A stretch of DNA of 64,000 nt, from assembly GCF_900142825.1 (NCBI RefSeq), contig NZ_FRCH01000002.1:558001-622000 (forward strand), read 5' to 3'. This document shows, one piece after another, positions 50,597-59,964 of the stretch. The DNA comes from Rhodanobacter sp. OK091 (GTDB lineage: Bacteria > Pseudomonadota > Gammaproteobacteria > Xanthomonadales > Rhodanobacteraceae). The translations under genes and the position numbers were made by a program. The first letter of the stretch is position 1; each line of letters opens with the position of its first letter. The notes under the pieces are model-generated. The model searched no databases, was not told where the DNA came from, and saw nothing but the letters and a program-made list of their open reading frames with translations.

Positions 50597-53299
50597 GTGA
50601 CCAGAAAAACTCCCCCGCACTCCGGCAAGGATCAGGACTCCAAGTCCCCCAAAAAGGGTCGGGCCAGATCGGCCGACCAGAAACAGCAAACCGGTACATC
50701 CACCGGACCACGACGCAACAAGGCCGCCGCAGGCGCCGTGCGTGACCCCCATGCCGATCGCGAGGCGCAGCGTTATGCACGTCCGATCCCCAGCCGCGAG
50801 GCGATCCTGGCGCTGCTCGAGGAGCGCGCCGAACTGCTGACTGAGGCACGCATTGCCGAAGCGCTGGAAATTCACGACGAAGACGATCTCGACGCGCTGC
50901 GCAAGCGGCTGGCTGCGATGGTGCGCGACGGCCAGCTGTTGCTGGGCCGGCGCGGCGGTTATGCGCCGACCCAGAAACTCGACCTGATTGCCGGCCGGGT
51001 GCTGGCCAATGCCGAAGGCTATGGTTTCCTGCGCCCGGACGAAGGTGGGGAGGATCTGTACCTGTCGCCGCAGCAGATGCGCACCGTCATGCACGGCGAT
51101 CGCGTGCTGGCCAGCGTAGTCGGCATCGATCGTCGCGGTCGCCGGCAAGGTGCGATTGCCGAAGTGCTGGAACGGCGCTCGCCGCGATTGGTCGGACGGG
51201 TGGTGATCGAGAACGGCGTGACCTTGGTGGCGCCGGACGATCGGCGCCTGAACCAGGACGTGATGATCAAGCCGGGACAGGAGCAAGGTGCCAGCTCCGG
51301 TCAGATCGTGGTGGTCGAGATCACCGATCCGCCGACGCCGCATCGCGGGCCGATGGGCGAGATCCGTGCGGTGCTGGGCGAGCGGCTGCAGCCGTCGCTG
51401 GTGGTGGAAATGGCGATCGCCAGCCACGACCTGCCGCACGAGTGGCCAGCGGAAGTGCTGCGCGATGCGGCGCAGGTGGAATCCGCGGTGACCGCCGCCG
51501 AGCGCGAAGGCCGCACCGATATCCGCCAGCTGCCGCTGGTGACGATCGACGGCGCCGACGCGCGCGATTTCGATGATGCGGTATATGCCGAGCCGAAGCG
51601 TGGCGGCGGCTGGCGCCTGATCGTGGCGATCGCCGACGTCTCGCATTACGTGCAGGTCGGCAATGCGCTGGATCGCGAAGCTTATGAGCGCAGCACCTCG
51701 ACCTATTTCCCCGGCTTCGTGGTGCCGATGCTGCCGGAGACGCTGTCCAACGGCATCTGCTCGCTGATGCCGAAGGTCGAGCGGATGTGCATGGTCTGCG
51801 ACATGCAGATCGACGCCGAAGGCAACGTGATCAAGTCGAAGTTCTACGACGCGGTGATGCTGTCGCATGCGCGGCTCACCTACGACAAGGTCTGGCAGGC
51901 AGTAGGTCTTAAGGAGGCTGATGCCCGCCATGAAGTCGCTGATGTGCTGCCGCAACTCGAAAACCTGCACGCGCTGTACAAGGCGATGGCGCAACAGCGC
52001 AAGCGCCGCGGCGCCATCGACTTCGAAACGCCGGAAGTGAAGTTCCGCCTCGACCAGACCGGCAGCGTGGAGTCGATGGGTGCGACAGAGCGAAACGACG
52101 CACACAAGCTGATCGAGGAATGCATGATCGCTGCCAACGTGCAGGCGGCGCTGTTCCTGGAAAAGAAGAAGATCCCCGCACTGTTCCGCGCGCACGAGCC
52201 GCCGCCGGCCGAGAAGTACGAAGACCTGCAGCAGTTCCTGCGCGAGTTCAAGCTGCGCATGCCGCCGGTGGAAGATGTCACCCCGGCCGACTTCTCCGAA
52301 ATTCTGCGGATGGTGCATGACCGTCCCGAGCGCGAGCTGATCCAGAACGTGCTGTTGCGCTCGCAGAGCATGGCTGCGTACCAGCCGGACAACCGCGGCC
52401 ACTTCGGCCTGGCGCTGCAGGCGTATGCGCACTTCACCTCGCCGATCCGCCGTTATCCGGATCTGCTGGTGCATCGCGCGATCCGTTACGCGTTCAGCGG
52501 CCGCAAGCCGGCCGACTACACGTACAGCCCGGCCGAGATGTCGGCCATGGCGATCCACTGTTCACAACGCGAACGCCGTGCCGAAGAGGCCGAGCGCGAT
52601 GTGGATGAGCGCTTCAAGTGCGCGTGGATGGAAAAGCACATCGGCAGCGAATTCGAAGGCGTGGTTACCGGCGTCACTTCGTTCGGCCTGTTCGTGGAGC
52701 TGGACGAATCGAAGGTCTCCGGCCTGGTGCACATCAGCCAGCTCGCCAACGATTACTACCACTTCGATGCGACCCGCAAACTGCTGAAGGGCGAGCGCAC
52801 CGGCGCACAGTTCCGTCTCGGCGACCATGTGCGTGTCCAGGTGCTGCGTGCCAGCCTTGAGGACCGCAAGATCGACTTCCGGCTGGTGTCGCCACGTGTG
52901 CCGGCCACGCCGCCGACAGCAACCGGCAAGGCTTACGACTATGCGGCCAGCGGCGAACGTTACTCGTTGCCGAAGAAGGCGGCCGGTCCCGCCAAGGCGC
53001 CAGGCATGTTCGGCCGGGCAGCCAAGGCGATCGGCCGCGCGTTCGGCCGACGCGATGCCGTAGTGCCGGAGATTCACGTGCCGAGCGATAATGCGCCGCC
53101 GCGTTCGCGCGCTGCCACACCGTCTGCGGAAAGCAGCAGCCGTCCGCGTCGCGCGCCGGCACCGGCCAAGTCGGCGCATGGTCAGCCGAGTCACGGCAAG
53201 CGGCAGGGCCAGTCAGCCCGATCGGCACCGGCATCGACGCCTGCGAGCGGCGGCAAGAAGCGCAGTGGGCGCAAACCGAAACCGAAAGGCAAGCCATGA
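50597..53299 (+). CDS. rnr: Ribonuclease R
   Basis: A 900-aa 3'-5' exoribonuclease that degrades structured RNA. Domain order: a basic N-terminus, a helix-turn-helix/cold-shock region (RIAEALEIHDEDDLDALRK; GYGFLRPDEGGEDLYLSP), a catalytic RNB domain with the metal-binding cluster IDGADARDFDDAVYAEP, an S1 domain (FEGVVTGVTSFGLFVELDES) and a long Lys/Arg/Ala/Pro C-terminal tail (~800-900) for unwinding and ribosome contact. I choose the GTG at 50597, 6 nt after an AAGGA Shine-Dalgarno; a TTG upstream is rejected. It overlaps rlmB by 4 bp, as in the conserved rnr-rlmB operon. Confidence 0.95.
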   Translation: MTRKTPPHSGKDQDSKSPKKGRARSADQKQQTGTSTGPRRNKAAAGAVRDPHADREAQRYARPIPSREAILALLEERAELLTEARIAEALEIHDEDDLDALRKRLAAMVRDGQLLLGRRGGYAPTQKLDLIAGRVLANAEGYGFLRPDEGGEDLYLSPQQMRTVMHGDRVLASVVGIDRRGRRQGAIAEVLERRSPRLVGRVVIENGVTLVAPDDRRLNQDVMIKPGQEQGASSGQIVVVEITDPPTPHRGPMGEIRAVLGERLQPSLVVEMAIASHDLPHEWPAEVLRDAAQVESAVTAAEREGRTDIRQLPLVTIDGADARDFDDAVYAEPKRGGGWRLIVAIADVSHYVQVGNALDREAYERSTSTYFPGFVVPMLPETLSNGICSLMPKVERMCMVCDMQIDAEGNVIKSKFYDAVMLSHARLTYDKVWQAVGLKEADARHEVADVLPQLENLHALYKAMAQQRKRRGAIDFETPEVKFRLDQTGSVESMGATERNDAHKLIEECMIAANVQAALFLEKKKIPALFRAHEPPPAEKYEDLQQFLREFKLRMPPVEDVTPADFSEILRMVHDRPERELIQNVLLRSQSMAAYQPDNRGHFGLALQAYAHFTSPIRRYPDLLVHRAIRYAFSGRKPADYTYSPAEMSAMAIHCSQRERRAEEAERDVDERFKCAWMEKHIGSEFEGVVTGVTSFGLFVELDESKVSGLVHISQLANDYYHFDATRKLLKGERTGAQFRLGDHVRVQVLRASLEDRKIDFRLVSPRVPATPPTATGKAYDYAASGERYSLPKKAAGPAKAPGMFGRAAKAIGRAFGRRDAVVPEIHVPSDNAPPRSRAATPSAESSSRPRRAPAPAKSAHGQPSHGKRQGQSARSAPASTPASGGKKRSGRKPKPKGKP

Positions 53300-54042
53300 G
53301 TGAGAGTTGGATCGTCGGCATCAATCCCGTCGAAGGTGCGTTGAGCAATGACGTCGAACGCGTGCGTGAGCTCGTGGTCGAGAACGGCCAGCGCAATCCG
53401 CGTGTGCACGAACTGGTCGAGCGCGCGAAGGCGCTGAAGATCACCGTGAACCACCGGCCGCGCGAGCAGCTCGACAAGCTCGCCGGCGAAGCGCGTCACC
53501 AGGGCGTGGCGGCGTTGTACGAGGCGCCTCCGATGGCGCATGAAAACGACCTGGCTGCGTTGATGGAGCGCGACGGCAGCGACACGCTGGTGCTGGTGCT
53601 CGACGGCGTCACCGATCCGCACAATCTCGGTGCCTGCCTGCGCAGTGCGGCGGCGGCGAAAGTCACCGCGGTGATCGTGCCGAAGGATCGCGCCGTGGGC
53701 CTGACCCCGGTGGTGCGCCGCGCCTCGGCTGGCGGCGCCGATCGGGTGCCGCTGATCGCGGTGACCAACCTGGCGCGCACGCTGCGCGAGCTGAAGGACG
53801 CTGGCGTGTGGATCACCGGCCTGGCCGGCGACACCGACACCTCGATTTATGGCGTCGACTTCAAGGGGCCTGTGGCGCTGGTGCTGGGCGGCGAAGGCGA
53901 GGGCATCCGTCGGCTGACCCGTGAGCTGTGCGATTTCGTGGCGAAGATTCCGATGCCGGGCACGATGGAAAGCCTCAACGTCTCGGTCGCCACCGGCGTG
54001 GTGCTGTTCGAAGCCTTGCGGCAGCGGAGTGCGAAGCGATGA
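53296..54042 (+). CDS. rlmB: 23S rRNA (guanosine-2'-O)-methyltransferase RlmB
   Basis: A 248-aa SpoU/TrmH-family methyltransferase that methylates the 2'-O of G2251 (E. coli numbering) using SAM. The N-terminal substrate-binding domain begins IVGINPVEGALSND. The knotted SPOUT domain has the three motifs VLDGVTDPHNLGACLRSA, LVLGGEGEGIRRLTR and IPMPGTMESLNVSVATG. The ATG overlaps the rnr stop. Confidence 0.95.
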   Translation: MSESWIVGINPVEGALSNDVERVRELVVENGQRNPRVHELVERAKALKITVNHRPREQLDKLAGEARHQGVAALYEAPPMAHENDLAALMERDGSDTLVLVLDGVTDPHNLGACLRSAAAAKVTAVIVPKDRAVGLTPVVRRASAGGADRVPLIAVTNLARTLRELKDAGVWITGLAGDTDTSIYGVDFKGPVALVLGGEGEGIRRLTRELCDFVAKIPMPGTMESLNVSVATGVVLFEALRQRSAKR

Positions 54043-54308
54043 ACCTGTTCTGGTACGACTGGGCCGGCTATATCGGCGTGGCGCTGGTGCTGCTGGCATT
54101 TTTCCTGCTGCAGGAACGCAAGCTGCAAGGCAGTGGGCTGACCTATCAGCTGATGAACATCCTGGGTGCGATCGGAGTGATGCTGTCGCTGGGCTTCGGC
54201 AATTTCAACCTCGCTGCCTTCATCATGCAGGTCGCATGGTTGCTGATCGGCAGCTACGGCGTGTATCGCGGCATCAAGCGGCGCCGCGGAATGCGCGAGC
54301 TGCCGTAA
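54039..54308 (+). CDS. CBU_0592 family small membrane protein
   Basis: An 89-aa inner-membrane protein with three predicted helices: YIGVALVLLAFFLLQ, a central LMNILGAIGVMLSLGF and a C-terminal FIMQVAWLLIGSYGVY. The pattern GLTYQLMNILGAIG plus a Trp-containing last helix matches the CBU_0592 family, whose function is unknown. The ATG overlaps the rlmB stop by 4 bp (ATGA), so it is translationally coupled to rlmB as the third gene of the operon. The frame opens further upstream inside rlmB but that part is out of context. Confidence 0.82.
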   Translation: MNLFWYDWAGYIGVALVLLAFFLLQERKLQGSGLTYQLMNILGAIGVMLSLGFGNFNLAAFIMQVAWLLIGSYGVYRGIKRRRGMRELP

Positions 54309-54331
54309 CGGCGATTCCGTTCCGCGCATGT

Positions 54332-54359
54332 TGCAGGAGCCCGTTTGCGGACTCCTGCA
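54332..54359. terminator. Hairpin between the convergent small membrane protein gene and phoU
   Basis: The arms tgcaggag (54332-54339) and ctcctgca (54352-54359) pair around a GC-rich loop (cccgtttgcgga, which pairs further). There is no T-run. It resembles the ends of the local REP family, and termination is inferred from its convergent position. Confidence 0.5.
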
Positions 54360-54373
54360 GAATTGGGCGGGCT

Positions 54374-55105
54374 TTACTCGGGCTTGTCGCCCAGTTTGGT
54401 CATTTCCGGGCTGGAGGTGAAGTCGCCCTTGCTGCGCTGTTTGTTCAGCGGTTCGCCGACGACCTGAAACCACACGTTCTCGGCGATGTTGGTGGCGTGG
54501 TCGCCGATCCGCTCGATGTTCTTGGCCATGAACAGCAAGTGGGTGCACGGCGTGATGTTGCGCGGGTCTTCCATCATGTACGTGAGCAACTGGCGGAAGT
54601 AGCCGGTATAGGCCTCGTCCAGCACCACGTCGTTCTTCCATACCTGGTAAGCGGCGTCGGCATCGCGTTCGTTATAGGCCAACAGCACGTCGCGCACTTC
54701 GTCTGCAGCCAGTTCGGCCAAATGGCGCAGTCCGCCGACAGGGGCGACCGGAGCCACCATCGACAACGGGATCGAGCGCTTGGCCACGTTGGCGGCGTAG
54801 TCGCCGATACGTTCGATGTCCGAGGCGATGCGCAGCGCGGCATACACATTGCGCAGGTCGCCGGCCATGGGCGCACGCAGCGCCAGCAGGCGCACCACAT
54901 CGTGGCCGATTTCCTGCTCCAGCTGATCGATCGCATCGTCGTTGCCGACCACGCGCTGGGCGGCGCGTTCGTCGCGGCGTTCGAGCACGTCGATGGCAGC
55001 CTCCAGCTGGATTACCGACAGCTCGCCCATGCGCACGATTTCGCCGGTGAGCCGGGTCAGTTCGCTGTCGTAACTCTTGATGATGTGGTCTGTGCCGGTG
55101 TTCAT
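54374..55105 (-). CDS. phoU: Phosphate transport/PhoR signalling regulator PhoU
   Basis: A 243-aa helical protein with two PhoU repeats, each a three-helix bundle with a metal-binding E/DxxxD pattern (AIDQLEQEIGHDVVRLLAL and ASDIERIGDYAANVAKRS; then KNIERIGDHATNIAENVWF). It damps PhoR kinase activity when phosphate is plentiful, via the Pst transporter. It is the last gene of pstS-pstC-pstA-pstB-phoU, 17 bp after pstB. Confidence 0.95.
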   Translation of the reverse strand: MNTGTDHIIKSYDSELTRLTGEIVRMGELSVIQLEAAIDVLERRDERAAQRVVGNDDAIDQLEQEIGHDVVRLLALRAPMAGDLRNVYAALRIASDIERIGDYAANVAKRSIPLSMVAPVAPVGGLRHLAELAADEVRDVLLAYNERDADAAYQVWKNDVVLDEAYTGYFRQLLTYMMEDPRNITPCTHLLFMAKNIERIGDHATNIAENVWFQVVGEPLNKQRSKGDFTSSPEMTKLGDKPE

Positions 55106-55122
55106 GATGTTGTCCTTTGTGA

Positions 55123-55932
55123 TCAGCCGAAGCGGCCTGTAATGTAATCCTCAGTCTGCTTCCTGCCCGGCTTGGTGAAGATCTTCTCGGTCTGGTCGAA
55201 CTCGATCAGTTCGCCCATGTACATGAAGGCGGTGAGGTCGGAGACGCGCGCCGCCTGCTGCATATTGTGGGTGACGATGACGATGGTGAACTGGCTTTTC
55301 AGCTCTTCTATCAATTGCTCGATGCGGCTGGTGGCGATCGGATCGAGTGCGGAAGTGGGTTCGTCCAGCAGCAGCACTTCGGGCTTCAGCGCGATGGCGC
55401 GGGCGATGCACAGGCGCTGCTGCTGGCCGCCGGATAGGCCAAGCGCGTTCTGCTTGAGCTTGTCCTTCACTTCGTCCCACAACGCGGCGCTGCGCAACGC
55501 CTGTTCGACGCGGGCTGTCATGTCGGTTTTGGACAGCTTCTCGTGGTGACGGATGCCGTAGGCGACGTTCTCGAAAATCGTCATCGGGAACGGCACCGGC
55601 TTCTGGAACACCATGCCCACCTTGCCGCGCAGGCGATTCATCGAATAGCCCGGGTCGAGGATGTTCTCGCCGTCCAGCACGATCTCGCCTTTCGCTTCCA
55701 GCTTGGGGTAGATCGCGTAGATGCGGTTGAAAATGCGCAGCAGGGTCGACTTGCCGCAGCCGGACGGGCCGATGATCGCGGTGACCTTCTTCTCCGGGAT
55801 ATCCATGCTGATGCCTTTCAGCGCATGGAAACCGCTGTAGTAGAAGTGCAGGTCGCGCACCGTGAGCTTGGGCGCGACAGCCGATGCGGCGGCCGCCTGC
55901 GCCGGGTTTGTGGCGATGGCGGAGTCAGTCAT
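55123..55932 (-). CDS. pstB: Phosphate ABC transporter ATP-binding protein PstB
   Basis: A 269-aa ABC ATPase powering high-affinity phosphate import. Walker [16 protein letters not shown]-loop [12 protein letters not shown], signature [14 protein letters not shown], Walker [14 protein letters not shown] and switch His in [13 protein letters not shown] are all intact. It overlaps pstA by 8 bp and is followed closely by phoU. Confidence 0.97.
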   Translation of the reverse strand: MTDSAIATNPAQAAAASAVAPKLTVRDLHFYYSGFHALKGISMDIPEKKVTAIIGPSGCGKSTLLRIFNRIYAIYPKLEAKGEIVLDGENILDPGYSMNRLRGKVGMVFQKPVPFPMTIFENVAYGIRHHEKLSKTDMTARVEQALRSAALWDEVKDKLKQNALGLSGGQQQRLCIARAIALKPEVLLLDEPTSALDPIATSRIEQLIEELKSQFTIVIVTHNMQQAARVSDLTAFMYMGELIEFDQTEKIFTKPGRKQTEDYITGRFG

Positions 55933-56791
55933 GGGACACCTTGGTGCGGGAAAGGATCAGGCGGGAAGCGAGGCTGAGCAGCAGCACGAACATGGTGATC
56001 ACGAACGCACCGGCCCAGGCCAGCGCGTGCATCGCATCGCCCGGATCGTTGGCGTACTGGTAGATGATCTGCGGCAGGCTGGACATCTTCTCGATCGGAT
56101 TGATCGCCATATAGTTGTTGCCGAACGCGGTGAACAGCAGCGGGGCGGTCTCGCCGCTGATGCGCGCCAGCGCCAGCAGCACGCCGGTGATGATGCCCGA
56201 ACGCGCGGCGCGGATCAGGATCTGCAAGGTCAGCTTCCACTGCGGCACACCGAGCGACAGCGCCGCTTCGCGCAAGGTCGACGGCACCAGCCGCAGCATT
56301 TCGTCGGTGGTGCGCACGATGACCGGCAGCGCGATCAGCGCCAGCGCCACGCCGCCGGCGAAGCCGGAGAACGTGGTCGATCCGTGGGTGAGCACCGTAG
56401 TCGGCAGCACGATGATGGTATAGACGAACAAGCCCATCACGATCGACGGCGCAGACAGCAGGATGTCGTTGAGGAAGCGGATCGACTCGCCCAGCCTGGT
56501 CCGGTCCGCGTACTCGGCCAGCCAGGTGCCGGCAAGCACGCCGATCGGCGTGGCGATCGCGATGCCGATGAAGTTGATGATCAGGCTGCCGACCATCGCG
56601 TTGGCAAGGCCGCCGCTCTCGCCATACGCGGTGATCTTGGTGAACAGTTTCAGGTCGAGCGCGCTGATGCCCTGGCGCAGGGTTTCCCACAGGATCCAGG
56701 CCAGGAACGCCAGGCCGACCAGGGTGGCCAGCGTACTCATCACCATCGCCAGCGCGTTGGTGATGCGGCGACGCAGATAGGGAGAGCTCAT
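55925..56791 (-). CDS. pstA: Phosphate ABC transporter permease PstA
   Basis: A 288-aa inner-membrane permease with about six helices and the EAA coupling loop ([19 protein letters not shown]). The conserved [16 protein letters not shown] segment follows. The ATG at 56791 ([16 protein letters not shown]) overlaps the pstC stop by one base. The open frame extends far upstream inside pstC but is not coding there. With PstC it forms the membrane channel. Confidence 0.95.
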   Translation of the reverse strand: MSSPYLRRRITNALAMVMSTLATLVGLAFLAWILWETLRQGISALDLKLFTKITAYGESGGLANAMVGSLIINFIGIAIATPIGVLAGTWLAEYADRTRLGESIRFLNDILLSAPSIVMGLFVYTIIVLPTTVLTHGSTTFSGFAGGVALALIALPVIVRTTDEMLRLVPSTLREAALSLGVPQWKLTLQILIRAARSGIITGVLLALARISGETAPLLFTAFGNNYMAINPIEKMSSLPQIIYQYANDPGDAMHALAWAGAFVITMFVLLLSLASRLILSRTKVSHD

Positions 56792-57807
56792 CAGCGACCC
56801 TCCTTGCGGGCGAGCTGGCGCAGCATCAGCCGCGCGATCAGCAGCACGACGAAGGTGACCACGAACAGCAGGAACGCCAACGCCATCAGCGAGGACTTCT
56901 GCAGACCGGTCGCCTCGCTGAACTGGTTGGCGATGGTCGAGGCGATCGAGGCGCCGGGGTCGAGCAGCGAAGCCGACAGGTGCATCGCGTTGCCGAGCAC
57001 GAAGGTCACCGCCATGGTTTCGCCCAGGGCGCGACCGAGGCCGAGAAAGATGCCGCCAATCACCGCCGAGCGGGTATAGGGCAGCACGATGTCCCACGAC
57101 ACCTCCCAGGTGCTGGAGCCGAGCGCATAGGCCGACTCCTTCAGCCGCGTCGGCACGGTCTGGAACACCTCGCGCATCACCGAGGAGATGAACGGGATGA
57201 TCATGACCGCCAGCACGATGCCGGCGACCAGAATGCTGGCGCCGAACGGATAGTCGCTGCCGAACAGCTTGCCGACGAACGGCACGTGTTCGGCGGCCCA
57301 TGACAGCTTGCCATCATCGGGTTTGTTGCCGAGGTTGTTGGTCAGCCACGGCTTGATATGGTTGGCGAAGAACGGGGCGAAGACGAACAGGCCCCACATG
57401 CCGTAGATGATCGAAGGAATCCCCGCCAGCAGTTCGATCGCCGACGCGACCGGTGTGCGCAGCCAGGCAGGTGCCACTTCGGAGAGATAGACGGCAATGC
57501 CGAAACTGATCGGTACCGCTATCAGCAACGCGATGAGCGAGGTGGCAATCGTGCCGTACACCGGCACTACCGCGCCGTAGACATCATTGCCCGGATCCCA
57601 CGCCGAGCTGACCAGGAAGTGCCAGCCGAAGGCGCTAAACGCCTCGCGGCCACCCCACAAGGTGGCGCCGGCGGCGCCGAGCAGGGACGCCAGTACGATC
57701 AGTGCACAGCCTTTCAGCAACCAGCGGAACAGCCGTTCGTGGCGGGCATCCCGGTGGCTGCGTTGCTCCAGGATATCGATGGGCAAGGCGGCTTGATTGG
57801 CTGGCAT
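56791..57807 (-). CDS. pstC: Phosphate ABC transporter permease PstC
   Basis: A 338-aa permease with an N-terminal cytoplasmic stretch and about six to seven membrane helices. The coupling motif RLKESAYALGSSTWEVSWDIVLPYTRS and the GRALGETMAVTFVLG segment are family marks. It is separated from pstS by 76 bp holding a strong hairpin, and overlaps pstA by one base. Confidence 0.95.
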   Translation of the reverse strand: MPANQAALPIDILEQRSHRDARHERLFRWLLKGCALIVLASLLGAAGATLWGGREAFSAFGWHFLVSSAWDPGNDVYGAVVPVYGTIATSLIALLIAVPISFGIAVYLSEVAPAWLRTPVASAIELLAGIPSIIYGMWGLFVFAPFFANHIKPWLTNNLGNKPDDGKLSWAAEHVPFVGKLFGSDYPFGASILVAGIVLAVMIIPFISSVMREVFQTVPTRLKESAYALGSSTWEVSWDIVLPYTRSAVIGGIFLGLGRALGETMAVTFVLGNAMHLSASLLDPGASIASTIANQFSEATGLQKSSLMALAFLLFVVTFVVLLIARLMLRQLARKEGR

Positions 57808-57823
57808 GGCAATCCATGGTTAC

Positions 57824-57876
57824 GAAATAAAAACTCCCTCTCCCTTGCCGGGCTTTGCCGGCAAGGGAGAGGGAGT
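57824..57876 (-). terminator. Strong hairpin terminator between pstS and pstC
   Basis: A perfect 19-bp stem (arms at 57833-57851 and 57858-57876, 6-nt loop) is followed on the minus strand by TTTTATTTCG. It starts only 7 bp beyond the pstS stop codon. Partial read-through would explain how the abundant binding protein is made in excess of the membrane subunits. Confidence 0.88.
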
Positions 57877-57883
57877 CAGGACA

Positions 57884-58927
57884 TCAATGCTTGTATTCGG
57901 AAGCCCAGTACGCCTCGATCTTGCTGACCAGAGGAGCCGGCAGCGGGACATAGTCCAGCTCGCTGGCCGCCTGCTGGCCGTTCTCCAGCGCGTACTTGAA
58001 GAAATCGAACGCGACCTTGCTGTTGCCGGCATTCTTCGGCGTCTTGTACATGATCATCCAGGTGGTGGCAGTGATCGGCCACGCCTGGGCACCCGGTGCA
58101 TTGGTCATGATCAGGTTGAAGTCCTTGGCGCTCGCCCAGTCGGCGGTGGCGGCGGCAGCGGCGAAGGCATCGGCGCTCGGCTTCATGAAGTTGCCGCTGG
58201 CATTCTTCAGGTCGACCCAGGCCAGCTTGTTCTTCACCGCATAGGCGTATTCGACGTAACCGATCGAACCCTTGATCTGGCGAACGTACTGCGAGACACC
58301 TTCATTGCCCTTGCCACCCACGCCGGTCGGCCATTCCACGGCGGTACCAAACTTGACCTTGCTGGCCCACTCCGGATTGACCTTGGACAGATAGTTGGTG
58401 AAGTTGAACGAGGTACCCGAGCCGTCCGAGCGATGCACCACGGTGATCTTGCCGGCCGGCAGGGTGAGACCGGCGTTCAGCGCGGCGATCTTCGGGTCGT
58501 TCCAGTTGGTGATCTTGCCCAGGAAGATGTCGGCGAGCGTGACGCCGTCCAGTTTGATCTGATCGGCCTGCACACCGGTGATGTTGACCACCGGCACGAT
58601 GCCGCCGACCACGATCGGAAACTGGCCGAGGCCGTACTTCTGCAGATCTTCCGCCTTCATCGGCGCGTCGGAGGCGCCGAAGTCGATGGTGCCTTCCTTG
58701 ATCTGCGCGATGCCGGCGCCGGAACCTACCGACTGATAGTTGAGATGGTTGCCGGTCTTCTCGGCATACGCGGCCGACCATTTGGACATGACTGGGTAAA
58801 CGAAGCTGGAACCGGCGCCCGTGATATCGGTAGCCTGTGCGGCCACGCCGAAGGTCGAGGCCACGGCGATCGCAGCGACAGCAGCGAATCGGGCGGATCG
58901 AGTGAGGTATTTGCGTGAGGTCAGCAC
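57884..58927 (-). CDS. pstS: Periplasmic phosphate-binding protein PstS
   Basis: A 347-aa exported phosphate receptor. The signal peptide ends near AQA-TD (~32). The mature start TDITGAGSSFVYPVMSKW, the IDFGASDAPM segment and VVHRSDGSGTSFNFTNYLS carry the phosphate-binding Thr, Ser, Asp and Arg residues. It starts at GTG (58927) behind a good AAGGAG Shine-Dalgarno. It is the first gene of the pst operon, and a PhoB-like site lies about 90-110 bp upstream. Confidence 0.96.
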   Translation of the reverse strand: MLTSRKYLTRSARFAAVAAIAVASTFGVAAQATDITGAGSSFVYPVMSKWSAAYAEKTGNHLNYQSVGSGAGIAQIKEGTIDFGASDAPMKAEDLQKYGLGQFPIVVGGIVPVVNITGVQADQIKLDGVTLADIFLGKITNWNDPKIAALNAGLTLPAGKITVVHRSDGSGTSFNFTNYLSKVNPEWASKVKFGTAVEWPTGVGGKGNEGVSQYVRQIKGSIGYVEYAYAVKNKLAWVDLKNASGNFMKPSADAFAAAAATADWASAKDFNLIMTNAPGAQAWPITATTWMIMYKTPKNAGNSKVAFDFFKYALENGQQAASELDYVPLPAPLVSKIEAYWASEYKH

Positions 58928-59012
58928 GGTAGCTCCTTGGAGGGGATGGTCGGATGAGACCCCGCCATTTCAGGCCCTTCGTGTTGCCATTGGATGTAAT
59001 GAATGTTTCAAA

Positions 59013-59040
59013 GAGATGACAGTCGATGACAGACTGTCAT
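59013..59040 (-). promoter_or_regulatory. Candidate Pho box upstream of pstS
   Basis: On the minus strand, CTGTCATCGACTGTCATC carries two perfect CTGTCAT units, with a further inverted ATGACAG just upstream. The Pho-box half-site is exact, but the spacing is 10 bp rather than the canonical 11. It is well placed, about 90-110 bp before the pstS GTG. Confidence 0.65.
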
Positions 59041-59095
59041 GGTTCCCGCAGAAGGCCATGACCGGATGGCCTGAAAACGACGTGCGGTGGTGGTC

Positions 59096-59755
59096 TCAGG
59101 CGGCATCCAGTCCGAGCTGTGCCTGTTCGAGGAGTTCCAGCCGGCGCCAGCGATTGACCACGTTGCAGAACAGTTCGGCGGTACGTTCGGCGTCGTACAC
59201 GGCTGAATGGGCTTCGCGACTGTCGAAGGGCAGGCCGGCCGCCAGCACGGCCTTGCTCAGTACCGTCTGGCCATAGGCGAGGCCGCCCAGGCTGACCGTG
59301 TCGAAGCAGCTGAAGGGGTGGAATGGATTGCGCTTGTGTCCGCAGCGGCGCACCGCCTGATTCAGGAAGCCGAGATCGAACGCCGCGTTGTGGCCGACCA
59401 GAATGGCCCGCTGGCAGCCGGCTTCGCGCACCGCTTCGCGCACCACATGAAAGATATGGTCCAGCGCCAGCCGTTCGGCCAGCGCGCCGCGCAGCGGGTT
59501 GGTCGGGTCGATGCCGGTGATCTCCAGCGAGCGTGGATCGAGGTTCGCGCCGGGGAAGGGCTCCACATGAGTCGACACGGTTGGCCGCAGGCACAGAAAG
59601 CCGTCCGCACCGATTGTCAGCGGCACTGCGGCTATTTCCAGCAGGGCGTCATGCTCGGCATCGAAGCCGCCCGTTTCCACGTCGACCACCACCGGCAGAA
59701 AGCCGCGAAACCGCTCCGCCATGCGCGATGCGGTGTTGTTGCTCAGTATTCCCAT
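59096..59755 (-). CDS. rnt: Ribonuclease T
   Basis: A 219-aa DEDDh-family 3'-5' exoribonuclease that trims tRNA and rRNA 3' ends. Exonuclease motifs are [10 protein letters not shown] (I), [15 protein letters not shown] (II) and [14 protein letters not shown] (III, with the catalytic His and Asp). The [15 protein letters not shown] start and [17 protein letters not shown] region separate it from DnaQ. The ATG at 59755 is followed by a short polar leader. It lies between pstS and the phosphate porin but is not obviously part of the Pho regulon. Confidence 0.93.
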   Translation of the reverse strand: MGILSNNTASRMAERFRGFLPVVVDVETGGFDAEHDALLEIAAVPLTIGADGFLCLRPTVSTHVEPFPGANLDPRSLEITGIDPTNPLRGALAERLALDHIFHVVREAVREAGCQRAILVGHNAAFDLGFLNQAVRRCGHKRNPFHPFSCFDTVSLGGLAYGQTVLSKAVLAAGLPFDSREAHSAVYDAERTAELFCNVVNRWRRLELLEQAQLGLDAA

Positions 59756-59833
59756 CGCCGAAGCATATCAGCCGCCTCACGCAACGTGAGCGAATTGCCT
59801 GCTCGGTGGCGCATTTCCTTGTGACCCGATTCA

Positions 59834-59851
59834 ATGTCACGAATGTGTCAT
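59834..59851 (+). promoter_or_regulatory. Pho box upstream of the Porin_O_P gene
   Basis: ATGTCAC-GAAT-GTGTCAT matches the 18-bp PhoB consensus CTGTCAT-AWAW-CTGTCAY with the correct 11-bp period and TGTCA in both halves. It lies about 114-131 bp before the porin start codon and on its strand. Confidence 0.75.
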
Positions 59852-59964
59852 TAAAGATGCATCCAATCGTAAAAATGACTCGCCACACTTGTTAACTAAT
59901 CGCTAGCCGGCCATCGGATCGAGGGGGCGGTTGAGATGTTTCCCACCAACTTGCGGAGAATGAC

